Assembly (NCBI RefSeq): GCF_947489715.1
Contig: NZ_CANLER010000006.1
Location: forward strand, 62,001 to 126,000
Length of the DNA stretch: 64,000 nt
Direction: 5' to 3'
Source: an uncultured Roseovarius sp.
GTDB lineage: Bacteria; Pseudomonadota; Alphaproteobacteria; Rhodobacterales; Rhodobacteraceae
The first letter of the stretch is position 1. Each line of letters begins with the position of its first letter. Made by a program: the position numbers and the translations under genes. Positions 8,190-18,145 of the stretch are shown here, piece by piece. Below the pieces are notes generated by a model, which worked only from the letters and a program-made list of their open reading frames with translations, made no database searches and was not told where the DNA came from.

Positions 8190-9447
8190 ATCCTGGCCCC
8201 CATTCCGGCACCGTAAGCGTGACCGGCCGCATCAAAGGTGCGGTATCCACAACGCCACCCGGTAGCAGCGCCGGAAATTCGGATTGCGCCCAGCGCACCA
8301 GTTGAACCGCCGGCGCCCCCAGCAAAAGCTTGGCGGATGGCTGCGACCAGAGGATATGATCCATGCTGTCATTCGGGCGATAAGTCGTGTCGGCCAGCCC
8401 GTCACCATCTAGATCATAGGCGGCAAAATCGCTCCAGTAATTGCCCCTGCCCCCGTCGCTCCAGTCCAGCCATTTGGAGCCGACATATTTCACCTGCGTG
8501 CGGTTGCCGACAAAGGCATTCCCGGACATCGCATTACGCTCTGACCCTGCGGTGAAATGCACGCCGATACCGCAGCGTTCAAACCGGTTATCGGAAATTT
8601 CGTTCTTGTGGGCGTTGTAGACAAAGAGGCATTTCTGCCGCCCGTTCATCACCAGATTGCCCGAGACCTGCGAACTGTTGGTGTAGTTCAGCATGACACC
8701 GTGTTGATCATCGTCGATCGAAACATTGTTCAGCACTTTCACGCGCTTGGAATACATCACCGCATAGCCCAGGTGATTGCCGGTCGACAGGTTGCCCGAC
8801 ACCTCGGAATTGTTGGCGTACATGTAGTGCACGGCAAAGCGCAGGTCGCGAAAGCGGTTGTTGCGAAAGGTGTTGGAATGCGAGGTATTGACGAAAATCC
8901 CGTCGCGACCCCAACGGATGTCATTGCCGATAACTTCGGAACCGGGCGCGTTCCAGACATAGACACCGTTGCCGCGGTCATTCATCCGGTGATCCTGCCG
9001 GCCGTCGACGACATTGCCCTCGACCCGTGTCTTTTTTGCGCCGTGGATATCGACACCGTAGAGATTGCCGATCAGCCGATTGCCGATCACCCGTGCGCCA
9101 TCCGCGCTTTTCAGCAGGCGAATACCGCTGTCGATTTCCTGATGATCATTGCCGGAGCCGGTGATGATACAGCCCGAAATCTCGACATTCTGAGCAGTGA
9201 CCAGCAAGACCGAACCTTTGCCGGGACCGTTGATGATGGCGCCTTCCTCGCAGGTCAAAGACAGGGGTTTGTCGATTTCCAGCCCGCCCGTATGCGTCCC
9301 TTTTGCGAGGCGGAGAATATCCCCCGCCTGCGCGTTTTCGATTGCCTGCGCCAGCGCGCCCTCTTTGACGGGCACATGTGTGACCTCTGCCCGGACACCC
9401 CCGGGCAGGATCAGGCACACGGCCAGCAAGAGGGCGAAGGGGCGCAT
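8179..9447 (-). CDS. nosD: NosD periplasmic copper-maturation beta-helix protein
   Basis: A 422-residue secreted protein with a signal peptide (MRPFALLLAVCLILPGGVRA). The body is a right-handed beta-helix of CASH/PbH1 repeats, seen as recurring G-N-x-I/V-x-G-N units such as VIGNRLIGNLYGVDI and VSGNLVMNGRQ. NosD is the periplasmic partner of NosFY in N2O reductase maturation. I chose ATG 9447 because it starts the signal peptide, 4 bases after the nosZ stop. Upstream in-frame codons lie inside nosZ and are not used. Confidence 0.95.
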   Translation of the reverse strand: MRPFALLLAVCLILPGGVRAEVTHVPVKEGALAQAIENAQAGDILRLAKGTHTGGLEIDKPLSLTCEEGAIINGPGKGSVLLVTAQNVEISGCIITGSGNDHQEIDSGIRLLKSADGARVIGNRLIGNLYGVDIHGAKKTRVEGNVVDGRQDHRMNDRGNGVYVWNAPGSEVIGNDIRWGRDGIFVNTSHSNTFRNNRFRDLRFAVHYMYANNSEVSGNLSTGNHLGYAVMYSKRVKVLNNVSIDDDQHGVMLNYTNSSQVSGNLVMNGRQKCLFVYNAHKNEISDNRFERCGIGVHFTAGSERNAMSGNAFVGNRTQVKYVGSKWLDWSDGGRGNYWSDFAAYDLDGDGLADTTYRPNDSMDHILWSQPSAKLLLGAPAVQLVRWAQSEFPALLPGGVVDTAPLMRPVTLTVPEWGPGYGG

Positions 9448-9451
9448 CGGC

Positions 9452-11365
9452 CTAGCTTGCCCGAGGTTCGACAAACATCCGCCCGCGCATCTCCATATGA
9501 AGCGCGTGGCAGAACCACTGGCAATAGAACCAGTGTACGCCGGGCCGGTCTGCGGTGAAGGTGACAGAGGCGGTGGCCATCGGTGCCACCTCCATCGCGA
9601 CACCGTAGTTCGAGATGGTCAGCCCGTGGGTCACATCATCCACGTCATCCAGGTTGGTGACATAGATCGTGACCTCATCGCCCTGTTTGACCGTGAACTT
9701 CTCAAGGCTGAACGTCGGCGCCTGCGACCACATGTAGACACGCACCTTGTTGCCGTCGCGGATGGGTTCATCGGCGCCGTCTTCAAGATCGACACCATCG
9801 GCGGCGGCCTGTTGGCGCGCATCCTCCCACGTCGGGTCGTTGCGATCCCAGACATTGACCGGGTTGACGATATCGCGGCGCACGATGATCGAGTCGTGCG
9901 GTTCGGCAAAGGTCGGGCCGTCATGCACCACCTCCATTTCATCGCCACTGGCAATGTCGATGATCTGCTCATTCTCTGGCTTCAGCGGACCCACGTTGAT
10001 GAACCGATCCTTCGAGAACTTGTTCATCGAGATCAGCCACTTACCATCCGCCTCTTTGGTCTCCCCCATTGATGTCGAGTTGTGGCCCGGCTGATATTGC
10101 ACATCCACTTTCGAGATGATCGGGTCCACATCCGCGCCACCATAAGCCTCGATCGCCTTGTCGATGTTCCACTTGACGATCTGGCTGTCGAGGAAAAGCG
10201 TGGTGAAGGCATTCCCTTGCCCGTCATAGGCGGTGTGAAGCGGGCCAAGGCCCAGTTCCGGTTGTGCTACGATACAGCTTGCGGGATCAGCGTCTTCGTT
10301 AAAGAGGGCATCCAGCTTGGTCACATCCATCACCGACACGGTGGGCGACAGCTTGCCATTGATGCAGACATGTTTGCCGTCCGGCGCGGTGTTGATGCCG
10401 TGCGGGCTGTTGGGGATCGGGATGTAGCGGGTGTATTTCTTGTTCTGTCCCTTGCGCCCGTCCAGCACCTTGATGCCGTTCAACTCCTGATAGTCACCGG
10501 CTTCAACACCGGCCTCGATCTCGGCCAGGTTGAACACGACCACGTGGTCCAATTCGTTCTCGGTCATTTCGGCCAGCGTCATGCCCATTTCCGAGTTATA
10601 CGAGGTCGAGAACGCGTATTTGCCCTGATAGTCGCAATCGGTGTTGTCCAGGTTGCCCGAAACGATCACCTGCCAGGCGATTTCCATCGTATCGCCGTCA
10701 ATCGCGGTGAAGACGTTCACGTATTCCTCGGGCTTGTCGAGGATGGTGCCGTCATTAACCAGCGGCCCCTCGTGTTCCCCATTGGCAAAGACATACCCAG
10801 TGCGGGGGAATTTCTGCGGGCGCATCCCGTGGATATCATGGGCGTTCGGGATCTCGATGATCTTGTCACATTTCATCACGTCGCAGCGCACCCGCGCCAC
10901 ACGGGTATTGGCCTTATCGTTCATGAACAGATAGCGCCCGTCATAGGTGCCATCGGTGAAGGACATATGCGGGTGGTGCAGATCGCCATTATCATAGGTC
11001 TTCTGCCCGCGCGCCGCGAGGAATGCCTTGGTCTCTTCCGTCAGCCCCTCGGTCAGGATCTTGAGACTTTCGTTGGTTTGCCCCCAGCCGGTTGCCGAAC
11101 AGCGGTTGAACACTGGCACGCGCATCAGCTCACGCATCGACGGGAAGCCCAGAATGCGCAGCTCTCCGGTCTGACCCGAGGACCAGAAGCCGTAATATTC
11201 ATCCAGTTCACCGGGGGCGAGATTATATTCACCCGCCGCCCGCGCAGGTTTGGCACCACCGAAAAGGCCGGTGGTTGCCCCGGTCGTAGCGGCCAGCGCA
11301 CCAGTGGCCGTTGCCCCCAGTACACCGCGCCGCGTTACCTTGAATTTGCCTTTTTTATCAGACAT
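9452..11365 (-). CDS. nosZ: Nitrous-oxide reductase NosZ (clade I, Tat-exported)
   Basis: A 637-residue periplasmic multicopper enzyme that reduces N2O to N2 in the last step of denitrification. The N-terminus carries a twin-arginine signal ([18 protein letters not shown]), typical of clade I enzymes. A seven-bladed propeller region follows with His-rich metal-site segments ([27 protein letters not shown]). The C-terminal cupredoxin domain has the CuA site [15 protein letters not shown]. The start at 11365 follows a strong ribosome-binding site (aaaggagacc) and overlaps the end of nosR by 8 bases. Length is normal and no motif is missing, so the strain should be able to respire N2O. Confidence 0.98.
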   Translation of the reverse strand: MSDKKGKFKVTRRGVLGATATGALAATTGATTGLFGGAKPARAAGEYNLAPGELDEYYGFWSSGQTGELRILGFPSMRELMRVPVFNRCSATGWGQTNESLKILTEGLTEETKAFLAARGQKTYDNGDLHHPHMSFTDGTYDGRYLFMNDKANTRVARVRCDVMKCDKIIEIPNAHDIHGMRPQKFPRTGYVFANGEHEGPLVNDGTILDKPEEYVNVFTAIDGDTMEIAWQVIVSGNLDNTDCDYQGKYAFSTSYNSEMGMTLAEMTENELDHVVVFNLAEIEAGVEAGDYQELNGIKVLDGRKGQNKKYTRYIPIPNSPHGINTAPDGKHVCINGKLSPTVSVMDVTKLDALFNEDADPASCIVAQPELGLGPLHTAYDGQGNAFTTLFLDSQIVKWNIDKAIEAYGGADVDPIISKVDVQYQPGHNSTSMGETKEADGKWLISMNKFSKDRFINVGPLKPENEQIIDIASGDEMEVVHDGPTFAEPHDSIIVRRDIVNPVNVWDRNDPTWEDARQQAAADGVDLEDGADEPIRDGNKVRVYMWSQAPTFSLEKFTVKQGDEVTIYVTNLDDVDDVTHGLTISNYGVAMEVAPMATASVTFTADRPGVHWFYCQWFCHALHMEMRGRMFVEPRAS

Positions 11366-13565
11366 TTGAGGTCTCCTTTCTTTCCTCCTTGCCAGACAGG
11401 ACGCGTGCCATCGCATCCTTGCTGGCCTCTGCGCTCGCATGATCGCGGGCGCGCCGTTTCAGTTGCTTGATGACAACCGGACATTTCGCATCGGATTGGT
11501 ACAGAACCTGGCAATGCAGGCAGTTCACACATTCATTCGGATTGATCTCACCCGTCGGATGGATCGCCTGCACCGGACATTCATTGGCACAGGTCTGGCA
11601 TGGGCTGCCGCATTCGCGGTACCGCTTGAGCCAGTCGAACATCCGCATCCGCGCCGGGATCGCCAGCGCGGCGCCCAGCGGACACAGGTAGCGGCAATAG
11701 AACCGCTCAACAAAGAGCCCAGCCAGCAATAGCAGCAGGGCAAAGACGACAAACGGCCAATCACGGACGAATTTCAGGATGATCGCGGTCTTGAACGGTT
11801 CGACTTCTGCCAACTTTTCCGCCACCGGGATTGACGCCAGAGAAACGCCGAACAATCCCAGAAAAATCATGTATTTCAGCGGCCAGAGCCGTTCATGCAG
11901 ACCCCAGGGCAATTCCCATTGCGGCACCTTGAAGGCCCGCGCGACCCGGTTGGTCAGTTCCTGCAACGCGCCAAAGGGACAGAGCCAGCCACAATAAGCC
12001 CCGCGCCCCCAAAAAAGCAGCGCCGCGGCGACGGCAAACCACTGGATGAACACCAGCGGATCCATCAGAAATGCATCCCAGGTAAAGCCGCCGCGCAATG
12101 CGCCCGCCAGCGCCATCAGGTTCACCACGCTGAGTTGCGCATTGGCGTACCAGCCGATGAAAACCAGCGACATGGTCAGAAATCCCATGCGAAACCAGAA
12201 ATAGGCGCGCGCGTGGCGTGTGATCTGCATCTGGAAAAAGAAGCCGCCGGTCAGGATGGTCAGCATCACTGCCAGTACACCAATTTCAAAGCTACGGTTG
12301 CGCCAGATCCGCTGCCAGAGGGCAGTTTTTGCTGCGGCTTCTTCGTCCGCCGCGTTCAACTGCGGAACCGGCGCAAGCGGCACAAGGTATTTTTCCGGCA
12401 GACGATAGCCAAGATCAAAAGTCAGGAAGGTCTTTTCAACGGCGCCCACGGCGCGCTGAACCAGGAGTTGCAGGCGCCAGGGTTCGGCCGGATCAAATTC
12501 TGCATCCGCAGGGATGCGGAAAATATCAAGTTCGGTGAAACTGGGGGCCCCATCAGCAGCCACACGGCCCAAACGACGATGATCACGGTCGAAAAACCGG
12601 ACGGAACGGTCACCCTGAATAAGTTGGATACGATCAAAAATGCCACCACGGACATACCCCGATCCCTTGAAAGAATAAGAGCCGCGACCGACAATCAACA
12701 ACGCATGTTCACCCTCGCCCAGCCATTTTTGGAGATTTCGAAACTCCGCGTCACCCAGCAGGCTACGACCGATCGTCGGCACGCTAACCAAAGCCGCGTG
12801 CATGTCGATAAAGGTAGTCTCGGGCGGGCCCTTTTCAGGGCGCTTGGCAGCACGCGCGTCGCCGGTTTGCGCAAAGGCCTTGTTGATCTGGCCAACATCG
12901 AGTGTAAGCACCCGCAACGAACCGTCCCCAGACAGGGTTTGCCAGTCGCGCACCTCTCCCTCGCCTTCCAGCAAGGCACGTTTCGGGCCATCTGCCAATT
13001 CGGGCGCCAATCCACCAAGACCAAGCGCGCGCGCCACCTTGAGCCCACCGCGCACCAGACTGTCGTCGATCACCATCACCGTGACGGTCGCACCGGAAAT
13101 AATGTCCAGATCATGCGCCGTGCCGGATGCTGCCGCCTCGGCTTTCAGATCGATCCCGGCATAACCTTCGATCACTCGGCGCATTTTGGATTCCGGTATG
13201 CCGATCAACACAATCGGTTCAGAATGCTCGACAAGCACCGCCCCGGTGATCACCGCATCCGGTGAAATTGCGGCTACCACGTGGATGGGTTTTCCGGAGT
13301 ACCCAGTGGTGCCGGCAAAATCGGATGTCAGAAAGGCCCAGGCGACGGTCTCTCCGTTGTCGATCACGGGCACCACGGGCAGATCATCCCGAACGGGGCC
13401 AAAGCTGTCGGCGTCGGGAAACAGGTCTCCAGCGGTGACTTTTGCCAGCAGACGGGAAAGATCGGACTGATCAGCCGCCATCGCTGAGGAAGGCCCCAAA
13501 GCCGATCCCAGTAAAACGATCAGAAGTGTGGCCGTGATTTTCAAAAACATATCAGACCGACCCAT
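11358..13565 (-). CDS. nosR: NosR membrane flavo-iron-sulfur protein
   Basis: A 735-residue membrane protein needed for nosZ expression and electron supply to NosZ. After a signal or TM segment there is a periplasmic FMN-binding domain with the covalent flavin motif SGATVT. Several membrane helices follow, with polyferredoxin-type motifs [10 protein letters not shown] and [10 protein letters not shown], and then a C-terminal two-cluster ferredoxin domain ([10 protein letters not shown] and CVNCLHC). Either ATG 13565 or ATG 13550 could start it. It is the first gene of nosRZDFYL and lies 43 bases downstream of a perfect FNR/NnrR-type box, which implies control by low oxygen or nitrogen oxides. 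No nosX/apbE flavin transferase is seen in the cluster, although NosR needs its FMN attached. Confidence 0.96.
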   Translation of the reverse strand: MGRSDMFLKITATLLIVLLGSALGPSSAMAADQSDLSRLLAKVTAGDLFPDADSFGPVRDDLPVVPVIDNGETVAWAFLTSDFAGTTGYSGKPIHVVAAISPDAVITGAVLVEHSEPIVLIGIPESKMRRVIEGYAGIDLKAEAAASGTAHDLDIISGATVTVMVIDDSLVRGGLKVARALGLGGLAPELADGPKRALLEGEGEVRDWQTLSGDGSLRVLTLDVGQINKAFAQTGDARAAKRPEKGPPETTFIDMHAALVSVPTIGRSLLGDAEFRNLQKWLGEGEHALLIVGRGSYSFKGSGYVRGGIFDRIQLIQGDRSVRFFDRDHRRLGRVAADGAPSFTELDIFRIPADAEFDPAEPWRLQLLVQRAVGAVEKTFLTFDLGYRLPEKYLVPLAPVPQLNAADEEAAAKTALWQRIWRNRSFEIGVLAVMLTILTGGFFFQMQITRHARAYFWFRMGFLTMSLVFIGWYANAQLSVVNLMALAGALRGGFTWDAFLMDPLVFIQWFAVAAALLFWGRGAYCGWLCPFGALQELTNRVARAFKVPQWELPWGLHERLWPLKYMIFLGLFGVSLASIPVAEKLAEVEPFKTAIILKFVRDWPFVVFALLLLLAGLFVERFYCRYLCPLGAALAIPARMRMFDWLKRYRECGSPCQTCANECPVQAIHPTGEINPNECVNCLHCQVLYQSDAKCPVVIKQLKRRARDHASAEASKDAMARVLSGKEERKETSNV

Positions 13566-13608
13566 TGGCAGAATGGAAATTTTCTAGGTCGACTGGGGGA
13601 TATTCGCG

Positions 13609-13622
13609 TTGACCAAAGTCAA
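13609..13622. promoter_or_regulatory. FNR/NnrR-type regulator box upstream of nosR
   Basis: TTGACCAAAGTCAA is a perfect dyad matching the FNR/NNR/DNR consensus TTGAY-N4-RTCAA. It lies 43 bases upstream of the first nosR ATG, a suitable place for activation of the nos operon. The divergent LacI-family gene starts about 220 bases away, so its control by this site is less likely. Confidence 0.82.
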
Positions 13623-13841
13623 TTCCGCTTCAATTAACCTTTTCCTGGCGCTTTGATCTCCAGGCGGAAAAACTCTGTGCCATTTTGGCGCGAACCAACG
13701 TTATGCGTTTTATATAAGAGCGCCCTTTCAGAGGGTGTCTGCAATAGGTGTTGGAATAATCGCCCCGGTCGGCTGGTCACACGCGATACCAGCCTGCTAT
13801 GATTGGGAAAAATGACGCTGGCAATCCGAGATACCGCATCC

Positions 13842-14873
13842 ATGACCCGACCAAAACGTGCCACGATACGACAGGTTGCCGAGCACGCGAAGGTTTCGCC
13901 GATGACCGTTTCCAATTTCGTGAACGGCCGTTTTGAGTTGATGACGCCTGAAATGCGCGAAAAGGTTGGGCGGTCCGTAAAGGCGCTGAATTACAGGCGG
14001 AACTATGGCGCCCATCTGCTGAGGACATCCAAACTATGGTCGATTGGTATCATCGTTGTGGACGCGTCCGATCATTACCTGTCAGACGGCTACACCACCC
14101 AGATTATCTCGGGGATCAGCAACAAGCTGAATGAGAACGGCTTTTCCACGATGCTGCAAGGTGTGAAACCCGATCAGTTTGATAAATCCACCATGTTTCG
14201 GAATGTGCAGACTGATGGCCTTTGCGTTCTGCTATCCGGGACCGACCAGCAACGCGCGCAGCAATTCGCTGTGATCAGCGAATTTCAACAGCCCACGGTG
14301 CTGTTTCTGGAAAGCTTCAGTGACGCACCGGATACGATCTGTTCCATCTTGCAGGATGACTATTCGGCAGCGCGGCTGCTGGCGCGTCATGTGCTGGCCC
14401 GCGCCCCCGGATCGATTCTGATCCTGACCTCGGGCGAAAATGAATGGGCTGCCGTCAATCAACGTGTCGCTGGCATGTCCGATGAAATTCATAGCTCTGG
14501 CATCGCGGGCCGGCTGGATATCATCCCAAGTGGCAATGGACGACAGCAGGATGTGATCCGAGCGTTGGAAACTCATGTGACCGCAAATGGGTATCCGGAT
14601 GCTGTCATGTGTATCAACGACGAAATCGCACTCGGTGTTCTCAAGGCTTTGAGACAGGCTGGAGTCGCCGTACCCGGGCAAACCTGCGTGACTGGTTTCA
14701 ATGCGTTTGGTTTGCACGACATTACCGAGACGGCGCTGACAACAATGCAGTCCCCGGCCTATGAAATGGGCCGCATTGGCGCGCAGGAGCTGTTGCAGGC
14801 CCTTGATGTCGGTCACTTTTCGCAAAAGACCCTCACGCTACCGATCGAAATGCTGGAGGGCGATTCCGCCTAG
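13842..14873 (+). CDS. LacI/GalR-family transcriptional regulator
   Basis: A protein of about 343 residues. The N-terminal LacI helix-turn-helix reads TIRQVAEHAKVSPMTVSNF, with the hinge region at LNYRRNYGAHLLRT. A periplasmic-binding-protein-like effector domain follows (IGIIVVDASDHYLS, DGLCVLLSG, AVMCINDEIALGVLKALR, TTMQSPAYEMGRIGAQ). ATG 13842 gives the usual short lead (MTRPKRATIRQ). An in-frame ATG at 13812, with ggga nearby, would add 10 residues and cannot be excluded. It precedes a three-gene catabolic-looking operon, with a perfect LacI-type palindrome in the gap, so it probably represses that operon until an unknown effector binds. Confidence 0.92.
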   Translation: MTRPKRATIRQVAEHAKVSPMTVSNFVNGRFELMTPEMREKVGRSVKALNYRRNYGAHLLRTSKLWSIGIIVVDASDHYLSDGYTTQIISGISNKLNENGFSTMLQGVKPDQFDKSTMFRNVQTDGLCVLLSGTDQQRAQQFAVISEFQQPTVLFLESFSDAPDTICSILQDDYSAARLLARHVLARAPGSILILTSGENEWAAVNQRVAGMSDEIHSSGIAGRLDIIPSGNGRQQDVIRALETHVTANGYPDAVMCINDEIALGVLKALRQAGVAVPGQTCVTGFNAFGLHDITETALTTMQSPAYEMGRIGAQELLQALDVGHFSQKTLTLPIEMLEGDSA

Positions 14874-14912
14874 AGTGCTTATTTACGTTAGGCGGGGATT
14901 GCTTTCAAAATA

Positions 14913-14926
14913 TTGTAACGTTACAA
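14913..14926. promoter_or_regulatory. LacI-type operator palindrome
   Basis: TTGTAACGTTACAA is a perfect 14-bp palindrome with the central AACGTT typical of LacI-family operators. It lies between the LacI-family gene stop and the ATG at 14962, 36 bases before that start. It is the best candidate operator for the downstream operon. Confidence 0.75.
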
Positions 14927-14961
14927 ATAGCTAAAAAATTGAACTGAAGACGATTCTGGGT

Positions 14962-16059
14962 ATGACTGATTTGGCGGAAATTCAACGCAAAGCGATCGCG
15001 GGCGCACGTAACTTGCTGCAGAATTGTGTTGAACTTACTACGGGGCAAACCCTGTTGCTGGTAGAGGAAGACCGGAACATTGATTATTTCGACAACCGCA
15101 CTGCCGATATCATTGCCCAAGAAGCGCGTGATATGGGTGCTACGGTTCTGACACTGACCACGCCCAGAGCGGATGGGCCTGAGGATGTCCCCCAAGCGCT
15201 GACATCGGCAATGCAGCATGTGCATCACACGGTGTTTCTGAACCGGATTGGCGATCAGATGCGCTTCAAATCGCTGCCCGGAGACGGCACCAAAACCATG
15301 GTCTACACCTTGGATATGGATACGCTTGCGTCACGCGCGGCTGGTTATGACCACAATTTTATGACGCGGTTCGTCAACCTTTTCAACGGCGTGCTGGACG
15401 GTAAGAAACACTGGCATATCACCTGTCCGGCCGGGACAAACGTTCAGGGTGAAATGCCCGCACCCAAACCGGTATCAAATGCCGGGGGTGGTTTTGCCGT
15501 GCGTTTATTCCCCATGTCTGTTCATAAACCCATTCCGGCGAATACGATGAAGGGGCAGATCGTGTTGAAACGATGGGTCACGGGCACCAACACCCATGCC
15601 TATTCGCCCGAGGTGCACTATCTGAACTCACCGATTACCGTTCATGTTGAAGATGGACATGCTGTTGCGTTTGAAGGTGACAAGACCGATGTCGATGCCT
15701 TCCGCGCACATGGCAAGATGGTTGCAGACCAATTCGGCCTGGATGACAGCTTGATCCATTCCTGGCATTCCGGGCTGAACCCCGGCACCGGGTATTTTGC
15801 CAGTGCTAAGGACGATCCGGTGCGCTGGAATGGGATGATCTTTGGTTCTCCCAGGCACCTGCATTTTCACACCTGCGGTGACTATCCGCCCGGCGAGATC
15901 AACTGGCACGTCATTGATCCGACCGTGACTTTTGACGGTGAAACATTCCTTGAATCAGGTGAATTGACGTTCTTTCAGAATGCGGCAGCGCAAGAGTTGT
16001 TGCAGTGGTTTGGCCTGATGCCAGAAAGCATGAAAACCCATCAAAATATCGGGCTTTAA
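14962..16059 (+). CDS. M29-aminopeptidase/NicX-like metalloenzyme
   Basis: A 365-residue soluble protein resembling the M29 leucyl-aminopeptidase-like fold. That fold also includes the Fe(II) ring-cleaving 2,5-dihydroxypyridine dioxygenase NicX. Family-like features are the N-terminal RKAIAGARNLLQNCVELTTGQ with LLLVEE, and a C-terminal block rich in candidate metal ligands (HSWHSGLNPGTG, RHLHFHTCGDYPPGEINWHVID). Whether it is a peptidase or a dioxygenase cannot be decided from sequence alone. First gene of the LacI-controlled operon; 12 bases separate it from the AhpD-like gene. Confidence 0.68.
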   Translation: MTDLAEIQRKAIAGARNLLQNCVELTTGQTLLLVEEDRNIDYFDNRTADIIAQEARDMGATVLTLTTPRADGPEDVPQALTSAMQHVHHTVFLNRIGDQMRFKSLPGDGTKTMVYTLDMDTLASRAAGYDHNFMTRFVNLFNGVLDGKKHWHITCPAGTNVQGEMPAPKPVSNAGGGFAVRLFPMSVHKPIPANTMKGQIVLKRWVTGTNTHAYSPEVHYLNSPITVHVEDGHAVAFEGDKTDVDAFRAHGKMVADQFGLDDSLIHSWHSGLNPGTGYFASAKDDPVRWNGMIFGSPRHLHFHTCGDYPPGEINWHVIDPTVTFDGETFLESGELTFFQNAAAQELLQWFGLMPESMKTHQNIGL

Positions 16060-16071
16060 GGAACGAAAACC

Positions 16072-16692
16072 ATGCCAGATACAGTAAGCTGGATCGAAAG
16101 TGACGCAAACATCGGTGATTTGCTGACCGATGAGATGCGCAAACAGGTCTGCCGCGACGATGGTACGCTGCACCGCCTGTATCAGGCCCTGGCCCCCTGG
16201 CCTTCTGCCATTCTGCCGGTTCATAAGTTCTATCAGGCGATCCTGCATGCGCCAGATGCGCCGCTTGATCTGAACAATGGCGAATTTGTTGCCACCTATG
16301 TGGCAATCCTGAACAAGTGCACCTACGCCCGCGCGCATCATGGTGAGAATTTTTGCGCCACCGCCACGTCACGCGAAGACGCGCAAAAGGTGCTGGATGT
16401 ATTGGAGAGCGGATCGTTGCAGTCAGACATTCTGTCAGACCGGCAGCGCGCCATTGCGATTTATACGCGCAAGTTAAGCCTTGAACCGCAGGCGATGGTC
16501 AAAGGAGATATAGAAGCACTGTCGGACGTGGGTCTGCGCAGTGCAGAGATCGTGCATATCAATCAGATCGCCGCCAGTTTTGGCTATTGGACGCGCATGA
16601 TCAATGGCCTTGGCATCAGCCTTGGCGAAGAGAGCATCGGTTTGGCGACAGATACGCTCTCTGAGATCACGAAAGGTCAGGCAGATGAGTGA
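16072..16692 (+). CDS. AhpD/carboxymuconolactone decarboxylase-like protein with degenerate CxxC
   Basis: A 206-residue all-helical protein resembling the peroxidase-related branch of the AhpD/CMD superfamily. The active-site region reads LNKCTYARAHHGENF. Compared with the usual C-x2-C-x3-H, Cys83 and His90 are kept but the second Cys is Ala86, so a disulfide-based peroxidase cycle is unlikely. It may act as a decarboxylase or isomerase-like step, or have lost redox function. It lies between the M29-like and MttB-like genes. The MttB start overlaps its last 8 bases, indicating coupled translation and a shared pathway. Confidence 0.72.
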   Translation: MPDTVSWIESDANIGDLLTDEMRKQVCRDDGTLHRLYQALAPWPSAILPVHKFYQAILHAPDAPLDLNNGEFVATYVAILNKCTYARAHHGENFCATATSREDAQKVLDVLESGSLQSDILSDRQRAIAIYTRKLSLEPQAMVKGDIEALSDVGLRSAEIVHINQIAASFGYWTRMINGLGISLGEESIGLATDTLSEITKGQADE

Positions 16693-18145
16693 GATTGCAG
16701 ATAAACCGAGACGGCGCGCCGGGCGGCGCAAAAGCTCGCGCTCTGAAAAGCTGATCCGCAAGGCCCATATCGCCGATATCACGCAACTCAAGGATCAGGT
16801 CCTGCAACTGAAGGTCGCCGATGCAGAACAGGTTGGGCGCATTCACGCAGCGGTGCTGAAAATCCTGTCCGAGATCGGCGTTGTGTTGGAACACGAAGCG
16901 GCCCGCACCATGCTTACCGCGCAATACGGGTGTAGGTTGGGCAACGATGGCTATCTGCGAATGCCACCCGATCTGGTGGAACGGGCGCTGGCGACCGTAC
17001 CGCGCGAGATTAAGCTATATGATCTGAACGGCAATTTGCGGGTCGATACGTCCAACCGGATCACCTCGTATTGCCCGGGCCATAACTGCGTTCGTATTTT
17101 GGACCGGAAAACGGGGGCATTACGGCCTTGCACACTGGATGACATTCGCGAAACGGCCATCCTTTGCGAAAAGCTTCCCAATCTCAGCATGTCCTGTTCG
17201 CTGGGTTATCCCAGCGATATCCCAGCCGAAGATGAAGCCGTCGAGACTGTCAGAACCCTATTTGAACATTGTTCCAAACCCGCAGCCGTTCTGGCACATG
17301 ACGAACATATCCAATCGCGTATCCTAAAGCACCTTTCTGACCTAAGCGGCGGGTATGACAATCTGGCGGAAAAGCCGGTCGCGCTGGAACTGATGGGGCC
17401 GATTTCGCCCCTGCGGCTGCCCAACGAATTCTGTGAGCGCGTTATCAATGCCGCGCGCCACCGCCTGCCCATTGTGTGCTACCCGGCAACCTTTCCGGGC
17501 ATGTCCAGCCCGATCAGCGTGGCCGGCGCCATCGCGCAATCCTCGGCCGAGGCGGTAGCGGGCATCGTGATACATCAGCTGACGGAACCGGGCGCACCGA
17601 TCCTGAGCGGATCTGCCGTGTTGCCGATGGATATGCGCCAGGCCGATCTTGCCTATGGCTCTCCTGAGTACATGCTTAATGGTCTGGGAGCTGCGGATTA
17701 TTTCAAATCCATCGGTGTGCCCTCATGGGTCGGGGCAGGATGCTCGGATTCACATGATTTCGACGCACAGGCCGCTGCCGAAGCCGGGGCCAACATGGCA
17801 ATAGCAGCGTTGGCTGGCACGCCCTTCGTTCATAACCTTGGCTTTCTATCTGGCGGCAGGACTGGATCTTTGGAAATGCTGACGCTTTGCGATGAACTGG
17901 TCGGCTGGACCAATCAAATGGCGGCAGGCTGTGCAACCGACGCAGATTCGATCGCATACGATGTGGTCAAGCGCGCAGCCCCTGACAATTCTTTTCTGAC
18001 GGATTGCCATACTCAGGACAGATACCTCAAGGAAAACTGGTATCCATCCCTGTTTGAACGTTCTGATGCTGACGCATGGCTTGAAAAGGGCAGTGTCGAT
18101 TTACGCGGTCGGATAAGAGCCAAACTATCCGAACTATTAGACTGA
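16685..18145 (+). CDS. Non-pyrrolysine MttB-family (trimethylamine/quaternary amine) methyltransferase-like protein
   Basis: A 486-residue protein of the MttB superfamily (TIM barrel). Segments such as NCVRILDRKTGAL, LELMGPISPLRLPNE, PVSVAG-like PISVAGAIAQSSAE and CSDSHDFDAQAAAEAGAN match the family. There is no in-frame amber codon, so it belongs to the non-pyrrolysine group. In characterised members (e.g. MtgB, glycine betaine) these demethylate quaternary amines onto a corrinoid protein. No corrinoid protein or partner methyltransferase is nearby, so the methyl acceptor or even the reaction may differ. The N-terminus is strongly basic (KPRRRAGRRKSSR). ATG 16685 overlaps the preceding gene by 8 bases. 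Last gene of the operon. Confidence 0.85.
   Translation: MSEIADKPRRRAGRRKSSRSEKLIRKAHIADITQLKDQVLQLKVADAEQVGRIHAAVLKILSEIGVVLEHEAARTMLTAQYGCRLGNDGYLRMPPDLVERALATVPREIKLYDLNGNLRVDTSNRITSYCPGHNCVRILDRKTGALRPCTLDDIRETAILCEKLPNLSMSCSLGYPSDIPAEDEAVETVRTLFEHCSKPAAVLAHDEHIQSRILKHLSDLSGGYDNLAEKPVALELMGPISPLRLPNEFCERVINAARHRLPIVCYPATFPGMSSPISVAGAIAQSSAEAVAGIVIHQLTEPGAPILSGSAVLPMDMRQADLAYGSPEYMLNGLGAADYFKSIGVPSWVGAGCSDSHDFDAQAAAEAGANMAIAALAGTPFVHNLGFLSGGRTGSLEMLTLCDELVGWTNQMAAGCATDADSIAYDVVKRAAPDNSFLTDCHTQDRYLKENWYPSLFERSDADAWLEKGSVDLRGRIRAKLSELLD

Noticed and set aside
8557..13265. Long plus-strand reading frames at 8557-9558, 10082-11470 and 11895-13265
   Set aside because: They are shadows on the opposite strand of nosD, nosZ and nosR; their translations are low-complexity with no domains.
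14874..14961. The 14913 palindrome as a transcription terminator of the LacI gene
   Set aside because: It has no loop or T-run, and the AACGTT centre fits a LacI-type operator better.
16604..16684. Upstream extension of the MttB-like protein
   Set aside because: It lies wholly inside the AhpD-like gene; ATG 16685 gives a normal-length protein with an overlap typical of coupled genes.
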